Of a DNA stretch of 12,157 nt, positions 1-7,014 are shown in pieces. The notes beneath the pieces were generated by a model. It saw only the letters and a program-made list of their open reading frames with translations. It searched no databases and was not told the DNA's origin. Source of the stretch: Chloroflexota bacterium (GTDB lineage: Bacteria; Chloroflexota; Dormibacteria; Dormibacterales; Dormibacteraceae); the NCBI GenBank assembly GCA_005888075.1, contig VBKD01000015.1:1-12157 (forward strand). Direction: 5' to 3'. Positions within the stretch are counted from its first letter, which is position 1. Every line of letters begins with the position of its first letter. The position numbers and the translations under genes are program-made.

Positions 1-176
1 GGTCCATCCTGGCCGTGATCACCGAGTCCGGCCTGTCACGCATCAATGCCATTCGTCGGGAAGCGTTGGCGGCGCAAGCATCCGTGGCCACAGGGTTCAC
101 CCCCGAGCAGCTCGTCCAGCTCCGACATCTTTGCCTGTTGCTGGTGCGCAATCTCCGGGACGCGGCGGGGGCCTGA
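1..176 (+). CDS. MarR-family transcriptional regulator, C-terminal fragment
   Basis: The window opens inside a gene; the reading frame starts at base 3 and ends at a TGA at 174-176, leaving 57 residues. The visible part reads like the end of a MarR winged helix: a strand-and-turn 'ITESG' (the usual 'LTEAG' after the wing), then a long helix 'LSRINAIRREA', then 'FTPEQLVQLRHL' and a closing helix, as in the C-terminal dimerisation helices of MarR proteins. The DNA-recognition helix is outside the window, so the family call rests on this tail only. It lies 3 nt upstream of an RND pump gene, a common arrangement in which a MarR repressor controls its own operon and the efflux genes in it. That regulatory role is inferred. 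Another small winged-helix family is the main alternative. Confidence 0.62.
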   Translation, partial: SILAVITESGLSRINAIRREALAAQASVATGFTPEQLVQLRHLCLLLVRNLRDAAGA

Positions 177-179
177 CAC

Positions 180-3100
180 GTGGCCCTGGTGACCCGCCTC
201 TCACTTCGTCTCGGGGTCGTCGTGGTCCTCGGCGTAGTGCTCCTCTTCGGAGCCGGCATCTTCGCCGCGACACAGGTGCAGCAGGACTTGCTGCCCGATA
301 TCTCCGTGCCGGCCGTGATCGTCATCACTCCCTACCCGGGAGCGTCGCCTGAGGTCGTAGACGGCCAGGTCACCGTGCCGGTCGTGAATGCCATGCAGGG
401 AGTCACAGGCGCCGACACTGTCCAGTCCACTTCCAGCCAAGGCGCGTCGCTCGTGATCGTGCTGTTCAGAGATGGCGTCGACCTCAAGGCCGCCGAGCAA
501 GACGTGAGCAGCGCCCTGGCGAGAATCCGTCCACTGCTCCCTCCGCAGACGCCGGCTTCCACCGTCCAGACCTTCTCGACCAACAGCCTGCCCATCCTCG
601 AGTACGCGATCTCCGCCGACGAGCCGCTGGGCGACCTGGCCGGCCAGCTTCGCGCTCAGGCGCTGCCCAAGCTGAAGGGCCTGCCCGGTGTCTCCTCGAT
701 CGTCTTGACCGGCGCGCCGACCGACGAGGTCGACGTCACCCTCGATCCGGTCAAGCTGGCTGCTCACGGCGTGACCAGCGGCCAGGTGGCCGCGGCGCTG
801 CAGCAGGCCAGCATTGTGCAGTCGGTCGGGTCTCTCAAGCAGGGATCCGCCACGATCCCGCTCCAGGTCTCTGGATCGCTCACCAGCCTCGAGCAGATCA
901 GAAAGGTCACCGTCACGCCGCCTGCACAGCCGGCCCCAGGCCGCCCGGCGGCTCCAGTGACGATCGATCAGCTGGGCACGGTTCAGCTCGTCTCGGTACC
1001 GGCCGACACGATCACGCGCACCAACGGCAAGCTCACCATCGGCCTGCGCGTCGTGAAGGGCCCGAACACCAACACGGTGACCGTGGCCAACGAGGTGTGG
1101 AAAGCGCTGCCTGGGATCGAGTCCACCGTCGGCCATGGCGTTCACTTCGAATCGATCCAGGATCAGGCGACTCCGATCACCCAGGCCATTGCCGACATCC
1201 TTCGCGAAGGGCTGCTCGGCGCCGTCTTCGCTGTGCTCGTCATCTTTGTTTTTCTGCGCAGCGGTCGCGCGACCCTCGTCGCCGCAATCTCGATTCCACT
1301 CTCTCTTCTGGTGGCGCTGATCGTGCTCTGGCAGCAGGGAATCACGCTCAACATCCTGACCCTGGGCGGGATGATGGTCGCGATCGGGCGCGTGGTCGAT
1401 GACTCGATCGTCGTCCTGGAAAACATCAGCCGCCATGTCAGCGAAGGCGAGCGTCCGCTGGTCGCCGCATACACGGGAGCCCGCGAGATCACCACCGCGG
1501 TCTTATCGTCCACGTTGACGACGGTGGCGGTCTTCCTGCCCATCGCTTTCCTGACAGGCATCGCCGGCAGCTTTTTCCGGCCCTTCGCGTTGACCGTGGT
1601 GGTCGCGCTGCTTGCATCGCTTGTGGTCGCTGTGAGCGTTGTACCGCTGCTCGCTTCACGGCTCCTTCCCGCGATCCGCGCGGGGGGCGTCGACCGGCGG
1701 CTGCAGTGGACCTGGACGCAGCGTGTCTACGTGCCGGTGATCCGCTGGGCGACGGGTCACCGCCTGCTGACGCTGGGCGCTGCGGCGATCTTCTTCGCCG
1801 CCTCCATGGCTCTCATTCCATTTCTGAGGGTGAACCTGCTCGACCAATCGTCGAGCCCGACTTTCCCCGTCAGCGTCACGATGCCGCTGAACTCCACCCT
1901 TCCCGCGACCGACGCTGAAACGCAGAAGGTCGAATCGCTGATCGCCGGCGTTCAGGGCATCAGCGCCTATCAGGCCACCATCGGCGGACAGAGCGATCCC
2001 TTCGCGCCACCTGGGACGGTGCCCGCCGATCCCACGCAGGCCTCGGTGTTGATCCTCGTCCAGAACGGGCAGTACGACATCGCTCTCGCGGGCGTCAAGC
2101 GCGCCCTGCAGGGGTACCAGGGTCCCGCCAAGCTGGGGGTGGGACAGGCTCAAAACAGCTCCAACGCCAGCAGCAGCCAGATGCAGGTGGACGTGCGCGC
2201 CACCGATCCAGCCACTCTGCAGACCGCCAACGACCAGGTTCTCGCCGCGCTTGCGCAGGTGCATGGCCTCGCCGAGCTCAAGTCGAACCTGGCCATCTCC
2301 AAGCCGCAGTACCAGCTGATCCCGACCGACAAGCTGGCCGCGTCGGGGCTGAACGTCCAGACCCTTGCCGCGCTGGTCGCCCAGCAGATCAATGGGCAGG
2401 TGGCGAGCCAGGTCAACCTGCCGCAGGGAACGATGATCGTTCGTGTTCAGCTGCCACCTGGAACGGCTGACACAGCAGAGGCTCTCTCCAAGCTGCCGAT
2501 AGCGACGGCGCTAGGGGTCGTGCCACTGTCGACGCTGGCCACGATTCAGGAGGTGAACGGTCCTCAAACCGTTAATCGCGTCAATGGCGACCGTGACGCG
2601 ACCATCACCGGCACCATCACCGGCAACGACACCCGGGCCGTCCAGACAAGCGTCACCAATGCGCTCGCCGGCGTCTCGCTTCCGGCAGGGGCCTCGCTGT
2701 CGACCGGCGGAGTGTTCGCCCAGCTCTCGACCGTGCTCACCCAGTTCGCGCTTGCGCTTCTGGCGGCCATCGGCCTCGTCTACCTGATCATGGTGGCGAC
2801 ATTCCGCTCTCTGCTGAAGCCTCTGGTGCTGCTGGTGTCGATTGTCGAGCAATACCGCGACCGTGGCCTCAACCTGCACGACGCGATCATCGAGGGCGGC
2901 CGGCACCGGCTGCGTCCGATCTTGATGACTGCTTTCGCCACCATGCTGGCGTTGGTCCCGCTGGCGGTGCTGGGCGGAGGCGGAGGTATTGGCGGGGCAT
3001 TCATCAGCCGGCCGCTGGCGATCGTCGTCATCGGTGGCTTGTTTACCAGCACGCTGCTGACGCTGATTCTCGTCCCGGTCCTGTACTCGCTGGCGTCTCG

Positions 3101-3479
3101 CTTCGCCAGCCGGCGTTCGACCGCGGACCTGGACGCGCTGCTCGACGCCGCCGAGGATCGCCGCTTCAAGGCTCTCGGCCATCGCACAGGAGAGCAGCAG
3201 GCAGTCGTCGCGGCTGCGAATTATGCGTTCAGCTTCACGCTGGAGCCGGAACCCGGACGCCTCGGTGACCAGAGCGTCCTCGAAGCCATGACTCGGGACG
3301 GTCTGACTGTCGAGCCGGTGGACGGCACGCCGAAAATGCGCATCGGCGTACCCTCCGTTCAAGCTGCGTCGACAGAGGAAGCGTCAGTCAAGGCGCGCGA
3401 CAGGGTGCGCCAGCTCGTGCCGGCTACGGGATACCGACTCTCCGAGCCCGAGCGTGCCAGTGTTGATGGAGGCACTTAG
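180..3479 (+). CDS. RND-family efflux transporter (AcrB/SwrC-like), internally shortened, with C-terminal extension
   Basis: Proton-driven inner-membrane exporter of the RND superfamily (ACR_tran), 1099 residues. The start is a GTG 3 nt after the MarR stop. TM1 is at about 10-30. The first porter region carries the typical 'DLLPDISVPAVIVITPYPGASPEVV', split here as 'DLLPDISVP' and 'TPYPGASPEVV'. TM2 starts at about 340. TM4 holds the proton-relay pair Asp407-Asp408 in 'GRVVDDSIVVLEN'. A second periplasmic loop follows from about 560. TM8 ('LVYLIMVATF') is present, but after 'KPLVLLVSI' (Ile888) the protein jumps straight to 'VEQYRDRG'. In relatives these two stretches are separated by the rest of TM9 and all of TM10, including the conserved Lys/Asn relay position, so about 40-50 residues are missing. 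TM11 ('RLRPILMTAFATM') and TM12 follow. After about residue 970 comes a hydrophilic tail of about 129 residues, against about 15 in AcrB. No membrane-fusion adaptor or TolC-like gene is visible, as expected in a monoderm. Family assignment is secure; activity is doubtful. Confidence 0.93.
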   Translation: MALVTRLSLRLGVVVVLGVVLLFGAGIFAATQVQQDLLPDISVPAVIVITPYPGASPEVVDGQVTVPVVNAMQGVTGADTVQSTSSQGASLVIVLFRDGVDLKAAEQDVSSALARIRPLLPPQTPASTVQTFSTNSLPILEYAISADEPLGDLAGQLRAQALPKLKGLPGVSSIVLTGAPTDEVDVTLDPVKLAAHGVTSGQVAAALQQASIVQSVGSLKQGSATIPLQVSGSLTSLEQIRKVTVTPPAQPAPGRPAAPVTIDQLGTVQLVSVPADTITRTNGKLTIGLRVVKGPNTNTVTVANEVWKALPGIESTVGHGVHFESIQDQATPITQAIADILREGLLGAVFAVLVIFVFLRSGRATLVAAISIPLSLLVALIVLWQQGITLNILTLGGMMVAIGRVVDDSIVVLENISRHVSEGERPLVAAYTGAREITTAVLSSTLTTVAVFLPIAFLTGIAGSFFRPFALTVVVALLASLVVAVSVVPLLASRLLPAIRAGGVDRRLQWTWTQRVYVPVIRWATGHRLLTLGAAAIFFAASMALIPFLRVNLLDQSSSPTFPVSVTMPLNSTLPATDAETQKVESLIAGVQGISAYQATIGGQSDPFAPPGTVPADPTQASVLILVQNGQYDIALAGVKRALQGYQGPAKLGVGQAQNSSNASSSQMQVDVRATDPATLQTANDQVLAALAQVHGLAELKSNLAISKPQYQLIPTDKLAASGLNVQTLAALVAQQINGQVASQVNLPQGTMIVRVQLPPGTADTAEALSKLPIATALGVVPLSTLATIQEVNGPQTVNRVNGDRDATITGTITGNDTRAVQTSVTNALAGVSLPAGASLSTGGVFAQLSTVLTQFALALLAAIGLVYLIMVATFRSLLKPLVLLVSIVEQYRDRGLNLHDAIIEGGRHRLRPILMTAFATMLALVPLAVLGGGGGIGGAFISRPLAIVVIGGLFTSTLLTLILVPVLYSLASRFASRRSTADLDALLDAAEDRRFKALGHRTGEQQAVVAAANYAFSFTLEPEPGRLGDQSVLEAMTRDGLTVEPVDGTPKMRIGVPSVQAASTEEASVKARDRVRQLVPATGYRLSEPERASVDGGT
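2838..2849 (+). other. Junction of in-frame internal deletion in the RND gene (TM9-TM10 lost)
   Basis: At this point the codons for Ser-Ile (887-888) are followed directly by Val-Glu. In RND proteins generally, the first pair belongs to early TM9 and the second to the cytoplasmic loop after TM10. Comparison from memory with AcrB puts the missing part at roughly 40-50 residues. The frame is kept on both sides, and GTCGA occurs twice, at 2837-2841 and 2844-2848, flanking the junction. The cause could be a real deletion, a sequencing or assembly collapse, or a diverged lineage. The sequence alone does not separate these. Confidence 0.7.
3468..3472 (+). promoter_or_regulatory. Shine-Dalgarno for the cytidylate kinase-like gene, inside the RND stop region
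   Basis: GGAGG lies 12 nt before the ATG at 3485, within the last codons of the RND gene. A second GGAG touches the ATG itself (3481-3484) and is too close to work as a normal site. The arrangement suggests translational coupling to the RND gene. Confidence 0.45.
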
Positions 3480-3484
3480 CGGAG

Positions 3485-4150
3485 ATGGGTACAGTCACGA
3501 TCGCCGCCACATACGGCTGCGCGGGTAGCGTCATCGGGCCCGCCGTCGCCGAGCGACTGGGTCTGCCGTTCGTGGACCGAGCCATTCCCGCCTCCTTGGC
3601 GGAGAGAATCAGTGGGCCTCTAGCCGCCGCCCTCGCCGACGACACCGAGAGCCGCACGGCGCTCGGGCGACTGCTGAACAGCACTCTCGGCTACAGCGGG
3701 CTGTTCGTCGGCGTCCCCATGGCCGAGGTGGAGCGTGGCATCGTGCTCGATGTCGCCCACACCGAGGCCGCCCTCCGTAGAGCGGCGGATGCGGGCGGAG
3801 CAGTCATTCTGGGCAGAGCCGGGGTGTTCGTCCTGAAGGATCGCCCGGATTGCTTTCACGTCCGCCTGGACGCAACCGTCGAAGCCAGGCGTCGAGCCGC
3901 GATGACGCACGAGCTGCTCAGCTACAAGAACGCGGCCATCAAGCAGCAAGAGACAGATCGAGCGCGGCGGGCTTACATCGCCCATTTCCATCCGCGAGCA
4001 GGGGCCTGGGAGGATCCGCGCCACTACCACATGGTTCTCGACAGCACGGCGATACCGATCGACACGTGCGTCGAAATCATCACGCGTGCCGCCCAGGATG
4101 TCTTCGCAAAGTTGGCGGCCTCGAAGAGGCGAAGAGAAGTTGGCAGCTAG
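3485..4150 (+). CDS. Cytidylate kinase-like family protein
   Basis: P-loop nucleotide-kinase-like protein of 221 residues, usual for the Cytidylate_kin2 family. The N-terminus has strand 'VTIAATYG', a glycine-rich loop 'GCAGSVIG' (residues 11-18), then 'AERLGLPFVDRAI', which matches the family pattern of a GSGG-type loop followed by a helix and '(F/Y)VD(R/K)E(I/L)'. The middle has 'VILGRAGVFVL' and 'FHVRLDATVEARRRA', the strand, sugar-binding and lid-helix region. Then come 'DRARRAYIAHFH' and 'HYHMVLDSTAIPID', equivalent to the family's 'D..R..Y...FY' and 'YDLVLNT' motifs. The loop lacks the Walker Lys of true Cmk, as is normal in this family, and one Gly of GSGG is Ala here. The protein is soluble. 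It sits 5 nt after the RND gene and 13 nt before a drug transporter. Its substrate is unknown, and CMP phosphorylation should not be assumed. The true housekeeping cmk is normally elsewhere, near rpsA or der. Confidence 0.82.
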   Translation: MGTVTIAATYGCAGSVIGPAVAERLGLPFVDRAIPASLAERISGPLAAALADDTESRTALGRLLNSTLGYSGLFVGVPMAEVERGIVLDVAHTEAALRRAADAGGAVILGRAGVFVLKDRPDCFHVRLDATVEARRRAAMTHELLSYKNAAIKQQETDRARRAYIAHFHPRAGAWEDPRHYHMVLDSTAIPIDTCVEIITRAAQDVFAKLAASKRRREVGS

Positions 4151-4151
4151 C

Positions 4152-4156
4152 GAGGG
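4152..4156 (+). promoter_or_regulatory. Shine-Dalgarno that fixes the start of the DHA2 transporter
   Basis: GAGGG sits 7 nt before the ATG at 4164, just after the stop of the kinase-like gene (4148-4150). This supports ATG 4164 over an in-frame GTG at 4086, which would overlap the kinase gene by 65 nt and has no comparable site. Confidence 0.6.
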
Positions 4157-4163
4157 TCGCCCC

Positions 4164-5867
4164 ATGGAGGCGGAAGTGCAGGCGGACAGGCTGCCGGCCG
4201 CCGCTCCGACCCCGCTCATCTCCTTGCCGCCACGAAGAAAGCTGGCGATCCTCGGAGCGGTTCTGCTGACCATTTTCCTCGCGTCCCTGGACCAGACCGT
4301 GGTCGGGACGGCGTTGCCCACCATCGTCAGGGACCTGAACGGCGCCAGCCTCTACTCCTGGGTGGTCAGCGCCTATCTGCTCTCATCAACGGTGACCGTC
4401 CCTATCTACGGGAAGTTCTCCGACGTGTTCGGGCGCAAGGTGATGTTGATCATCGGCGTGGTCCTCTTCCTCGTCGGTTCATGGCTCTCCGGCGCTTCGC
4501 AGAACATGAACCAGCTGGTGGCTTTCCGCGCCATCCAGGGCCTTGGTGCCGGCGCGCTGTTCCCAATCGTCATGGCGATCATCGGCGACCTCTACAGCCC
4601 CCGCGAAAGAGGCCGCTTCCAAGGCTTGTTCGGAGCCGTCTTCGCTCTCAGCTTCATCGTCGGGCCCTTCATCGGGGGCTGGATCACCGACAACATCAGC
4701 TGGCACTGGGTCTTCTACGTCAATGTTCCGGTTGGAATCGCCGCCCTGGTCGTCCTGGCGACTGTGCTGCCCAGCTCGGGACACCCGCAAGCGTCGATCC
4801 GCGACCTCGACTACCTGGGCATAGTCCTCTTCACCGCCGGCGTGGTGCCTTTCATGCTCGGCCTGACCGACAAGGGCGAGCCGAACAGCTCGGGCCAGCT
4901 CCCGGGCTGGACCGACCCCAACGTGGGCGGCCTGATCGTGCTCGGCCTCGTGATCCTGGCGATCTTTGTCTTCGCGGAGTCGCGAGCGAAGGAACCGATC
5001 ATTCCAATGGACCTGTTCAAAGAGAGGGACTACGCAGTGAGCATGGCCGCGGTGTTCGCGTTCGGCATCGCCATGTTTGCCGCAGTCATCTACATGCCCC
5101 GCTTCTACCAGACAGTTCGCGGCATCAGCGCCACCGCTTCGGGTTACTACATATGGCCGCTGCTGGTGGGGCTGATAGGAGGGAGCATCGGGACCGGGCT
5201 GCTGATCAGCAGGCTCGGCCGTTACAAATGGCTGATGACCGGCGGCGCGGTCGTGATGCTCGTCGGTGGCTTCTTGATGACGCACGTGACCGCCGCGGTC
5301 CCCGACTGGGAGCTGTGGGCATGGATGCTCGTCCTCGGTCTCGGCATCGGCCCGGCAATGGCCGGATTCACGGTCGTGGTGCAGAACTCGGTCCCCATGA
5401 GCCGCCTCGGCGTGGCCACCAGCACGCTTACATTCCTGCGCCAGATCGGCGCTTCGGTTGGCCTCGCCGCCGCGGGCACCATCTTCTCCGCATCCTTCGC
5501 CGGCCGGCTCCCGGCGAACCTTGCCGAGCAGGGTGTCCCGCAGCAGCTGATCCCTCAGCTGGTCAAATTGGCGGGTGCTCTGCAGAACGTCGGCAATGGC
5601 CGCACCCTTCTCGAGCACGTGCTGCCGCCGCAGTTCCAACCGCTGATCCCCAAGATCATCGCCGGGGCGAACAACGCCTTCGCCATCGCGATCGGTGATC
5701 TTTTCTGGATCACGGTCATCTCCGGTTCCCTCGGACTGGCGTGCACGTTGATGCTTCGAGATCGGCCGCTGAAGAGCGCCGCCGAGCTGAGGTCGGGTGC
5801 GATGACCGGCGGTGCTGAAGGTCAGGCCGCCGCCGCCCAGTCCGCGGCCCCCGAACCTACTTATTAA
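4164..5867 (+). CDS. DHA2-family (EmrB/QacA-type) MFS drug:H+ antiporter, 14 TM
   Basis: Multidrug exporter of the major facilitator superfamily, 567 residues from ATG 4164, a normal length for DHA2. After a basic, proline-rich N-terminus, TM1 ends in 'LDQTVVGTALPTIVRDL', the DHA2 signature. The TM2-3 loop holds motif A ('GKFSDVFGRKVML'). TM4 holds motif B ('RAIQGLGAGALFP') with the conserved Arg. TM5 holds motif C ('FIVGPFIGGWITD'), typical of antiporters. 'WHWVFYVNVPVGI' follows at TM6, as usual. A long hydrophilic stretch ('LPANLAEQGVPQQLIPQL' onward) lies between TM13 and TM14, common in actinobacterial members. The tail is Ala- and Gly-rich. It is last in the MarR-RND-kinase-like operon, so the cluster carries two exporters of different families. 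The substrate cannot be read from sequence. The gene ends 13 nt from the stop codon of the convergent CopCD gene, with no clear terminator between them. Confidence 0.93.
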   Translation: MEAEVQADRLPAAAPTPLISLPPRRKLAILGAVLLTIFLASLDQTVVGTALPTIVRDLNGASLYSWVVSAYLLSSTVTVPIYGKFSDVFGRKVMLIIGVVLFLVGSWLSGASQNMNQLVAFRAIQGLGAGALFPIVMAIIGDLYSPRERGRFQGLFGAVFALSFIVGPFIGGWITDNISWHWVFYVNVPVGIAALVVLATVLPSSGHPQASIRDLDYLGIVLFTAGVVPFMLGLTDKGEPNSSGQLPGWTDPNVGGLIVLGLVILAIFVFAESRAKEPIIPMDLFKERDYAVSMAAVFAFGIAMFAAVIYMPRFYQTVRGISATASGYYIWPLLVGLIGGSIGTGLLISRLGRYKWLMTGGAVVMLVGGFLMTHVTAAVPDWELWAWMLVLGLGIGPAMAGFTVVVQNSVPMSRLGVATSTLTFLRQIGASVGLAAAGTIFSASFAGRLPANLAEQGVPQQLIPQLVKLAGALQNVGNGRTLLEHVLPPQFQPLIPKIIAGANNAFAIAIGDLFWITVISGSLGLACTLMLRDRPLKSAAELRSGAMTGGAEGQAAAAQSAAPEPTY

Positions 5868-5880
5868 GAGCCGGAGCGTC

Positions 5881-7014
5881 TCAGAACGGCGGCGGTAGCG
5901 CGGCCAGCAGCGCCGCCGCGGCGACCACGATCATCACAATCGCGAGCTCAGCGCGACGGCGGTGAATGATCGCAGCCGCGAGCGCCGCGACCACGAGCAG
6001 GACTTTGATCAGTAGCACGCGGCCGTAATCCGTGGAGAAGAGAACACCACCGAAATGCGTATGCGCCAGCGCGAGGAGCAGTCCAGTGCCGATCGTGATG
6101 GCGAGCGTCCACATCGCATACCGGCCGAAGCGCTTATCGGGCGCTAACAGGAAGACGGCGATCCCGCCGGCCCACAGTCCCATGGCCGCGACGTGGAACG
6201 CGACGAGCAGCTGGCCGGCGCTGGGCAATCCAGCGATTGCATGCGCGCTGACCCCGTCGAGCAGAGCAATCACGCCGCCGATCGCAAGAAGCGGCCATGA
6301 GCGGCCGGTCGCCAACATGGTCCACACGAGCAAAGCAGCGCCGAGGCGCAGTCCGGCGACACGCCCGAAGTTGGAGCCGAGCACCGCGAGCGCGGTGTCC
6401 CCGTCGAAGCTCAAGCTGGCCAGCTGACCCACCAGCGCAATCGGTTCGGCGGCAATGAGCAAGATCACGCCGGTTCCGACCAGACGCTTGAAGGCAGCTT
6501 GCTCTTTCGTCAGCACGCCGTAGGCGACGACGCCGAACACCAGCGCGAAGCCGGCGAAGTGGATCCATCGAGCGAGCGCCTGCAGGGCCAGCCCAAGCGG
6601 ATTTGCCGTTCCAATCTCCGGAGTCGCGAGTAGCGACGCGTATGGATTTCCGCTCGTGCGGCCGAGCGCGAAGCCCAACGCTCCGCGCGAGGGATGAGTG
6701 TCGGCAGCGAAGACTTGCCACAGCACGACATAGCTCCCGGCCTCGTTCGAATCGATCGGCGCCGACAGGACTGATCCGCGTGAGATGGTGGTCGCGGCCA
6801 CCTGCCGGCCGGACGGACTGTAGACCCTGATCCCTGCGCCCGCGGGGGTGACCGGCTCGTTGAAGATCAGGGTGACCGCCGCGGGCGCCGCCTGAACCAC
6901 AGAGCCCGGGGCCGGGTCAGATTGAACCAGCTGGCCGTGGGCGAGGGCGACCTGGGGAAGGAGTGCTGCGGCGATCGCGAGGCTGACGACGGAAAGCCGC
7001 CGCGCCAGGGTCAG
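5881..7014 (-). CDS. CopC-CopD fusion, copper resistance/uptake membrane protein
   Basis: Copper-handling protein of 377 residues if started at CTG 7014. Residues 1-25 form a clear signal peptide: 'ARR', a hydrophobic core, then 'VALA' before the cut. The mature protein would begin with His26 ('HGQLVQSDPAPGS'), the amino-terminal copper ligand of CopC proteins. 'FAADTHPSRGALGFAL' supplies the second conserved His (DxHP motif). Residues about 26-120 are the CopC beta-sandwich. The remainder is a CopD-type membrane domain of about eight helices, with 'FHVAAMGLWAGGIAVFLL', 'TDYGRVLLIKVLL' and an 'ALPPPF' C-terminus. CopC would bind copper outside the membrane and CopD would move it across. The frame stays open upstream to 7305, but the extra 97 residues lie inside the MFS gene and look like out-of-frame coding. 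The only standard in-frame start there near the junction, TTG 7116, adds Arg- and Gly-rich sequence. CTG overlaps the MFS stop as CTGA, suggesting coupled translation. Confidence 0.85.
   Translation of the reverse strand: MTLARRLSVVSLAIAAALLPQVALAHGQLVQSDPAPGSVVQAAPAAVTLIFNEPVTPAGAGIRVYSPSGRQVAATTISRGSVLSAPIDSNEAGSYVVLWQVFAADTHPSRGALGFALGRTSGNPYASLLATPEIGTANPLGLALQALARWIHFAGFALVFGVVAYGVLTKEQAAFKRLVGTGVILLIAAEPIALVGQLASLSFDGDTALAVLGSNFGRVAGLRLGAALLVWTMLATGRSWPLLAIGGVIALLDGVSAHAIAGLPSAGQLLVAFHVAAMGLWAGGIAVFLLAPDKRFGRYAMWTLAITIGTGLLLALAHTHFGGVLFSTDYGRVLLIKVLLVVAALAAAIIHRRRAELAIVMIVVAAAALLAALPPPF

Noticed and set aside
201..1436. Long antisense open frame (411 codons) across the RND gene
   Set aside because: Composition is rich in Arg, Asp, His and Gly without any domain, typical of the reverse of GC-rich coding DNA. 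The + strand frame has clear RND motifs.
4086..4163. Upstream GTG start for the DHA2 gene
   Set aside because: It would overlap the kinase-like gene by 65 nt and add a basic, unconserved stretch. ATG 4164 has a well-spaced GAGGG.
4479..5698. Long open frames on both strands inside the DHA2 gene
   Set aside because: No recognisable motifs and charged low-complexity composition. The DHA2 frame explains the region.
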